Source: Asterias rubens | Lineage: Eukaryota; Echinodermata; Asteroidea; Forcipulatida; Asteriidae | DNA length: 64,000 nt | Direction of reading: 5' to 3' | Assembly (NCBI RefSeq): GCF_902459465.1 | Contig: NC_047068.1 | Location: 14,717,195 to 14,781,194, forward strand | In this document: in pieces, positions 57,745-64,000 of the stretch | Layout of the letters: each line of letters begins with the position of its first letter | Numbering within the stretch: the first letter of the stretch is position 1 | Translations under genes and position numbers: made by a program | Notes under the pieces: generated by a model | Databases searched by the model: none | The model's input: only the letters and a program-made list of their open reading frames with translations | Told to the model about the DNA's origin: nothing

Positions 57745-60700
57745 TCAGCTTGCAGGTGAGATGAGATCTTCCTCCGCCTCGAGAACAGCATCGACCTCCT
57801 CCTCCTCGTCCTCCTCATCATCATCGTTGAACTGATCACTAGTGTCGTAGTTGATGGTGGTGCGCAGGAGATCAACCTCGATGGGGAAGATCTCGGCGAC
57901 TTTCATCTGCTTGTGGCAGTCTTGAAGATAGGTCGCCATGGCCGAAACGAGTCTCTGGAGTTGAAACACAATATCTTGCACTAAAAGAGAAAAGAGAAGT
58001 AATATGAAATGAGAAGTGGATAAATTTGAAACCCAGCATGACAGAAGGATTTTAATGAACTAAACATCATAAATCTAGATTATTGTTTCATGACAATTTC
58101 CTGAGATGTCAGCGAAAGTACCCAAAACATATTCAATACAATGAATTTATGAACAGTTACTCGGCGGTAAACATCCACATTCCAAAATTTTCAAAGTATC
58201 AAATCATCCTTCTAAGCCTAAACAAACAATACTATAGGAAGGAAGACGTGCGAGTATACTGTTCAAAATGCCGCGACCAAACCTGCTCTTCTCAGAGCCA
58301 ACACTTGCACAAAAGAGATTTACACATGGTTGGACCCGCACGCTTACGATTTATTTATAGTTTCTTCCTATTTCTCCACACCATGCAAAGCTTCAAACAA
58401 TACTTAAACAATACTATTTTTGTGCGGGAAAACAAATGATATGTGGGATTTGAGGTATTGCATGGTGACCAAAAGGTGAATAGGACGTAGGGGTTTGTCT
58501 GGTTTATCGATCTTTCAAATGATGTTAAAAAGTTACTTTATTCGTATCTACTGATCACTAAAAATCAATAGAGAAAAAAAAAAAAAACAATAACTTACCA
58601 TGTTTCTGGTCTAGCAGTTCTAGTTTGACCATGACGTCAGATCGCAACTTGGCAAATTTAGCTCGGGCAAGTTGACGGCATCTCAAGATTAACCTGAAGA
58701 AGAAAGATTAATCTGTTAGAAAAGTATCTAATCTCCCAAGCGATATAAAAAAAACGTGACCATCTTTTGAAATTAAATTGTCAAATGTTAGTTGTAATCA
58801 AACGGTTCCAATAACCATTGATATACTTTGCCTTTGAAATGGACTTCACCATGTACACAGGAAATCAAATTTCACATGACTATGTCAAGACAAAAAAAAC
58901 AATTTATTTTCTGATCACTACCAATCCAATATTTTGTGTTTCATACAGAGCAAATTTTTCTGCAGACAGGTCTACATAAAACCTATCAGCATATTATTAG
59001 TTTCTTACCTGTATTCATAGTTTCCTGTTTCTACTCTGTAGAGTGGTTCCCCTAGTGTTGCATAAGCGTACTCCTCATCATCCATTTCTTTCACTTTCAA
59101 ACAATATGACTGGAGGGGAGCAATACACGAAAAAAAAATGTTCAACAAGATTTCTTAATTTAGAGTTGACTTTAAAGGCAGTGGACACTATTGGAAATCT
59201 CACAATAATTATTGGCATAAAACCTTACTTGGTAACGAGTACTGGGGAGAGGTTGATAGTATAAAACATGGTGAAAAACTGCTCCCTCTGTAGTGACGTG
59301 GTCTTGGAGAAAGAAATAATTTTCCACGAATTTGATTTGGAGATCTCAAGTTTAGAACTTGAGGTCTCCAAATCAAGCATCTGAAAGCACACAACTCCGT
59401 GTGACAAGGGTGTTTTATAGTTTCATAGTTATCTCGCAACTCCGACGACCGATCGAGCTCAAATTTTCACAGGTTTGTTATTTTATGCATATGTTTAGAT
59501 ACACTAAGTGAGAAGACTGGTCTTTGACAATTACCGATAGTGTACACTGTCTTTAAGACAAATTTAAAAAAAAAAAGGCATTTCTCAAACCGCGTCTTGG
59601 GCTCTGGCTCCATGCGCAAACTGATGTTTAAACCACCATCGCGTGCAAAATACACGCTACTCAAAAAATAAGCTTGAAATGCAGTGCTGCGTTTCCACTG
59701 TGTTAGCAACGCAGGGAGCCCAAGTTGGAGATTGAACCCAAACCTGTGACCTCCAGACGTACATTTTTAGTGATTGGTCAGCATGACCAGTCAGCATGAC
59801 CAGTCAGCATGACCAGTCAGTTTGTCATATCACTAGTCCATACATGTACTTCGAAAGAAATAAGGATGCTTTTCAACACTGATGAACCAGCCGGACCACT
59901 TGAAGAGAATTTGTACTGGTCCTCGTTAGGGCTCAATTTAATGGCTCTGTTTACCGCCGAATTCTGTGTTTAAGATCATGAAATGCTTGACATAAGTGCG
60001 GAACTCCCTGCTTCTGCAACATCCGATTCTTTGCTTACGGTATTGTAAGCAGAGCCATGAAATTGGACCCAGGTGTTTTAATTAGCATTTGGCCAGTGGA
60101 CCATTGTTAGGGGGAAAAGTCTGCTAAACAACTTGGTCACGACACTCCACACATTTATTCATGCACTAGATCTTAAAAACCAGCAGTAAAAAACAAAAAA
60201 AACAAAAAAAAAGATTTACTAAATAAGAGAAGGTTGTACAAACCAGATATTCAAACTTGGCATCGGCGTACTTCTTGATTGTGAGGCGGGTATCTGGAAT
60301 AGCTTTGGTGAGGAATGTACCCAAGTCTGTCAGCATCTGGAGAATGATAAAATAGTATTTGGGATTAGAGGCATTGCATGGCGAGGTATCAATATACATA
60401 TGGTTTACGGTAACACCATGTGTGTATCTACTTGCTGGATAAATTATGTCCTTTTCAGAAACTTGTCTTGCTCTGTATTCTACTACCGCGTAGTAGGTTT
60501 GCGAAATAAGGGAGACTTTACAGTTCTAAAAAGACCTGTCCTGTTTTTTAACATCTACCTGGGCAGAAGGTAGAAATCAGCCGGGACTACTTCTTTTGCT
60601 TTAGTGGATCTAGGGGACTTCTCGTTATTAACTTCACTGCCGCAGAGTGAGTTCTTAAAATAGTCAAAATACTGGAAATCTGAAAGTCTATAGGAACACT

Positions 60701-62499
60701 TTTTAAGGAGCACCAAGGCCAAGACCAGGGGCAGCAGAGGCCATTGTAGCCATTTCTGTGTAAATCCAAGCCTGTTAAGCAGAGCTCTATGAACTGGGCC
60801 CATTCTCTGTGATGTTCAGACTCACTGGTTTGACTGTTCTCAACAGACGGATGCCAAACTTCTCCATATTCCGGTGGGCTTCAGCAAACACTGTAAACGC
60901 CTCGCTAGCCTTTGGCTGAGGTTCTCTAGCTCCGATAACAGAAAAGACTTCTCCAAAGGCTAGAAGTGAAACACAGAAACACTCATGAGGAATAACTAAA
61001 GATTCAAAATATAGCACATCACTGTACGTGGTTTTTGAAAGAGTAATTTCGTTTTAAAGTTGTAGTTTTCGAGAGACCAATTACAAAAAGGAAAAACTGT
61101 TGTTGACAGGATTTATTTTTGTTTCTGTACAAGTCATAATACAAGTCTAACTGATTTTAATTTTGGATTGAACAAAGACAAGTTTACTAGAGGGGGACTT
61201 TCGGATTAACGTGCAAGAACTCTTTGAAATGAGTTATCGAACTCTTGTGTCTCCCCATTTTGTCAATATCTTTGTTCCGGGGTGCCAGTCAGAATTAAGC
61301 CATACAACCTGTAAATGCACATGGCCACGGATCATATCAAAGTTTAAGAACCTGGGAAGCGACAGCAGAGGGATCAATTTAAAAGGGAATGCCACTTTTT
61401 ATTTCAAATATCAAGGGAAATTATGTGCATTTTGAACAAGTATTTCTCAATTTGAAAAGAAACCAAACTTACATTTGTGTGTCTGAGAGAGGTCATAGAA
61501 CGCCTTAAGCATCTTCTTAGCATGTTCCATAAGACCCTTGTACATCACTGATGTTCCTTGGAGTTCATCCATCTTTTTTATCAACACGTCTGCAACAAGT
61601 TAGAGAAACATAACAATTTAATGACTAAGTAAGGAAGGGGTCTATATCAGAAGTGCAGAATCCATTGTATGGTCAGTAACAACTCAACTTTAAACCCCCT
61701 AAATCTGGGTGTTTCTACTTTCGCAGCTTTCGAAACAAAGGTGGTATTAACATGGGGGTTTAACAGCATTAAAGCATAGAAATGCTTTTTTCAAAACTCT
61801 TTAAAATATTTGCTCTCCTTGCACTTACCATAACACTTAGGTCTATTATAGCATTTTCAAATACCTTTTAGCTATTTGGTTAATTTAGGTTTTACCCATA
61901 TACACCGATGTCTGTCAGTACTTTCCCAAGTCCTTTTCTTTGTATAAACTTCTTTGTTTCGGTTTCTTTTCCTCTCCAGCGCCTCAGATTAGTTTTCTAG
62001 ATAGATGGCGCTATATAACTGCTTATTATTATTTATATTATTATTAATCTGTGAACAAATCACCTGTACGCATATTCCTTGGTGGGATTCAAAACCACAA
62101 CCTTTGCAATTCTAGAGCAGTGTCTTACTAACTAGACCACTGAACTTGTCTGGGTTGCTAGAGGCAGTTTGAATCATTTTAGCATCGGGTACCGCAACGC
62201 TTTAATAGATTGATATTTGCATTGGGGATAAGAAATGTTGTTGGTGTTACCCATATACACCGTCGTGTGCTAGCACTGTATACTCAGTACCTTCCTGAGC
62301 TCAGTGAAAAAAATCTATAAAAGCTATTTTGTTCTTCCTTACCATTGCACAAGATGGCTCTGCTAAGACCCAGGGCGTCGGCGGTAGATGAGCTCATATT
62401 CTCCACCATACGATGCTTGGCCTTCTTCAAGACGATGTCCAAACTTTTGCCCTGTTTAGGATCTGCATGCAGCTTGTTATAGTTGATTATCACTTCAGA
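57745..62499 (-). CDS. PICK1: PRKCA-binding protein PICK1, 3' seven coding exons (5' part outside window)
   Basis: PDZ-BAR scaffold that binds receptor and kinase C-termini and curves membranes in endosomal and secretory trafficking. Exons in transcript order: 62499-62343, 61589-61473, 60959-60826, 60336-60244, 59109-59009, 58693-58599, 57980-57745 (stop TGA 57747-57745); all GT-AG with compatible phases. The first visible exon starts at the end of the PDZ domain (EVIINYNKLHADPKQGKSLD) and continues into the BAR domain (LGLSRAILCN). The following exons give FGEVFSVIGAREPQPKASEA, AIPDTRLTIKKY, YCLKVKEMDDEEY, LILRCRQLARAKF and VQDIVFQLQRLVSAM, each matching vertebrate PICK1 closely. The last exon encodes an acidic tail (DDDEEDEEEE) and ends in SPAS rather than the vertebrate CDS-type ending. 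The exons with the start and the PDZ carboxylate-binding loop must lie beyond 64,000. Confidence 0.95.
59176..59552. mobile_element. GGCAGTGGACAC-family MITE in PICK1 intron
   Basis: TTAA at 59172-59175 and 59553-59556; ends AGGCAGTGGACACTATTGG and CCGATAGTGTACACTGTCT. Full length with the GAGACCTCAA-type central hairpin. Confidence 0.9.
59929..60070. mobile_element. Inverted-repeat MITE, GGGCCC family, in PICK1 intron
   Basis: Ends GGGCTCAATTTAATGGCTCT and AGAGCCATGAAATTGGACCC; 142 bases; relative of 20526-20726. Confidence 0.82.
62045..62160 (-). mobile_element. tRNA-derived SINE head in PICK1 intron
   Basis: On the - strand: TGGTCTAGTTAGTAAGACAC (A-box region) followed by GGTTTTGAATCCCACC (B box), 40-50 bases apart. 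SINE-body-like words (TACCCATATACACCG) lie on both sides (61900 and 62250). Confidence 0.65.
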
Positions 62500-63921
62500 C
62501 TTTGGAGAAGAAAATGAAGAAAAAAAACCGGAAAAACTAAGAAAATCATGATCAAATGATTCTAAAATTACTCCATAATGGGGAGATTGCGTAATTCCAA
62601 AGAGCTGCGTATTATGCAGAACATATTTTGTGGCAGTTTTCTGCAAAGGCCAAACAAAATTTATGTTTGTGCTTATGGTAACGGTCTGAGAAAAAAATCA
62701 AGGTATGTCGAAGGGAAACAATTTTATTTTGCTCATTACTAAGGACCCAAATAGAAATAAGTCTGAGTTATTGGCTTTTTGAGTTATCCTTGGATAAGTT
62801 TGTGCAGTATTTCTATCTTGTGTTCTATTTTGGTTTATCTTATTTCATTGTCTTTTTTCCTGTTGTATTTTTGGCATGTTCTTGCTGTATTTTTATCCTA
62901 ATAAAATCAATCAATCAATCAACCAATCATTTTTTAAGTCAGTATAAGTCGTTGAGCAAGGTGATGCAAAGCTCCTCCTAGAACCACGAGTAGACTTGGT
63001 CAGACAATAGGCCTAACAGGTAATGGAAGAATTAGAACAACAGTTTGCCACCATTTTATCTGAAAATGGAATTATAAAACTATTCAAACCGGGCTTGATA
63101 CTTGGCCCTTGGAGAAAAGTAGGAAATCTAAAAAAATGACAACCCACTTTTGTTGTAGCCTGAGCGACACCGACTTGTGAAAACCTCTTTGGAATTATTC
63201 GCTCTTAAAATAATTATTAAGATCAATAAGATGTTTGTCATACACATTTTAAATATTTGTTTTTGCTTAAAAATTAACTGATGCTTTTAAATAAAAACCA
63301 ATTTACATGTAGCGGCAAATAGACAAACGGAAATCTACCAGGGCGATAAGAAGAGGTGTTACATAATGCACTTTTTCGTGCCGTTATATGACAGCTTGAA
63401 CAAATTAGTGATCAGCACACAGTGGAAGGACGCTTGTCCTTCCTCATCAAGTATATCAAGTTTGATCATTTCAGATTGTAATATTGTACCTGGTTTCAGC
63501 TACGACTGAGGTGCCAATTTACAACCACATCATCACTGCCTGAACAAAGACGCGTCTTCTCTGAGGTTGTGGTGCTCAGTCTGATGACAAACAAACAGGA
63601 CGCCGCGGTGCATGTGGATGCATTCACTGGACTTAGACATTTCAGTTAGACAGTCTTACACCACAAGAAGCTTTGATTGAGCTATCCTCACGACATGCAG
63701 TCTCACTTGTGAGGGATAATTTTACCATTTGGGTTTGACAAGAACTATGGTTGTAGTGAAATGGAAACATTAGAAGAGAGACTTTCCACTTGCAGTGGAG
63801 CAAAATAGGCTCGACATACATTCAGTTGAGGTTAATGCATTGAACAGAGCTAAAAACCCTACATAGTACCACAAAGAGCTTGATTGATTGTTATTCGGTT
63901 GTAGTTATTTTTTAACTCCAC
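62500..63921. other. PICK1 intron or upstream sequence at the window edge
   Basis: I searched the - strand here for the PDZ-encoding PICK1 exons and found none, so this is most likely intron. The segment before 63922 on the + strand could be promoter and 5' UTR of the reading frame that starts there, but I see no clear TATA box. Confidence 0.4.
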
Positions 63922-64000
63922 CATGAATTCGACCGAATGCAGTATACAGGATACACTGAACATCACTGAAGAGGAAGTGTCTCAATGGCTTTATAGTTCT
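63922..64000 (+). CDS. Start of an unidentified reading frame running off the window
   Basis: An ATG in a strong Kozak context (CCACCATGA) opens a frame that stays open to the last base: MNSTECSIQDTLNITEEEVS and onwards. It has two N-glycosylation sequons (NST at 2-4, NIT at 13-15) and many acidic residues, as seen in short extracellular N-termini of rhodopsin-type receptors. The sequence lies opposite PICK1, upstream of its first visible exon, so it may be a gene inside a PICK1 intron. Only 26 residues are visible; the family assignment is a guess. Confidence 0.3.

Noticed and set aside
58083-58439. 118-residue frame in a PICK1 intron
   Set aside because: Low-complexity composition, no recognisable motif, lies on the strand opposite PICK1 between two solid exons.

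Overview
This is eukaryotic genomic DNA: AT-rich, intron-rich, and packed with tandem repeats, miniature inverted-repeat elements, tRNA-derived SINE heads and a decayed non-LTR retrotransposon. The three recognisable genes (gamma-glutamyl hydrolase, RPUSD1, PICK1) are typical animal genes with GT-AG introns. The many foldback elements flanked by TTAA look to me like those of echinoderm genomes, most likely a sea star; that is an inference which no database search has confirmed.

Layout. 1-25.6 kb is a tandem array of gamma-glutamyl hydrolase (GGH) genes on the + strand. The 3' five exons of a first copy lie at 434-5777, a complete eight-exon second copy at 11512-20482, and an orphan upstream region of a third copy at about 24.44-25.55 kb that has lost its coding exons. 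The repeat offset is about 14-15.6 kb. Spacers and introns differ between copies by insertions, so the paralogue serves as an empty-site record for several transposons. A 31-bp minisatellite has expanded in one intron of copy 1 only.

26-38.8 kb has no recognised protein gene. It holds five exon-like cassettes about 0.9-1.3 kb apart with good splice signals and no shared reading frame (27.18-31.6 kb, a possible long non-coding RNA), a 57-bp array with a 285-bp higher-order period (32.2-33.6 kb), decayed 94-150 bp tandem repeats, and two inverted copies of an unidentified coding-like block (34.7-35.2 kb + and 37.9-38.4 kb -). 38.8-45.0 kb is a large satellite of 47-50 bp units with a recent 1,240-bp internal duplication.

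45-50 kb is repeat-rich intergenic DNA with one weak unidentified exon. RPUSD1, an RluA-family pseudouridine synthase, is complete on the - strand (50097-52717); one of its introns contains a 24-bp tandem array. The 3' seven coding exons of PICK1 (end of the PDZ domain, the BAR domain, the acidic tail) lie on the - strand at 57745-62499, and the 5' part is outside the window. A 375-bp near-perfect foldback element starts 32 bp past the PICK1 stop, probably in its 3' UTR. The last 79 bases open a + strand reading frame with a good Kozak context and N-glycosylation sequons, the possible start of another gene.

The genes are unrelated in function: folate polyglutamate hydrolysis (GGH), RNA modification (RPUSD1) and membrane trafficking/scaffolding (PICK1). 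The most informative biology is the evolution of the GGH array and the TTAA-targeting elements that repeatedly insert next to each other.
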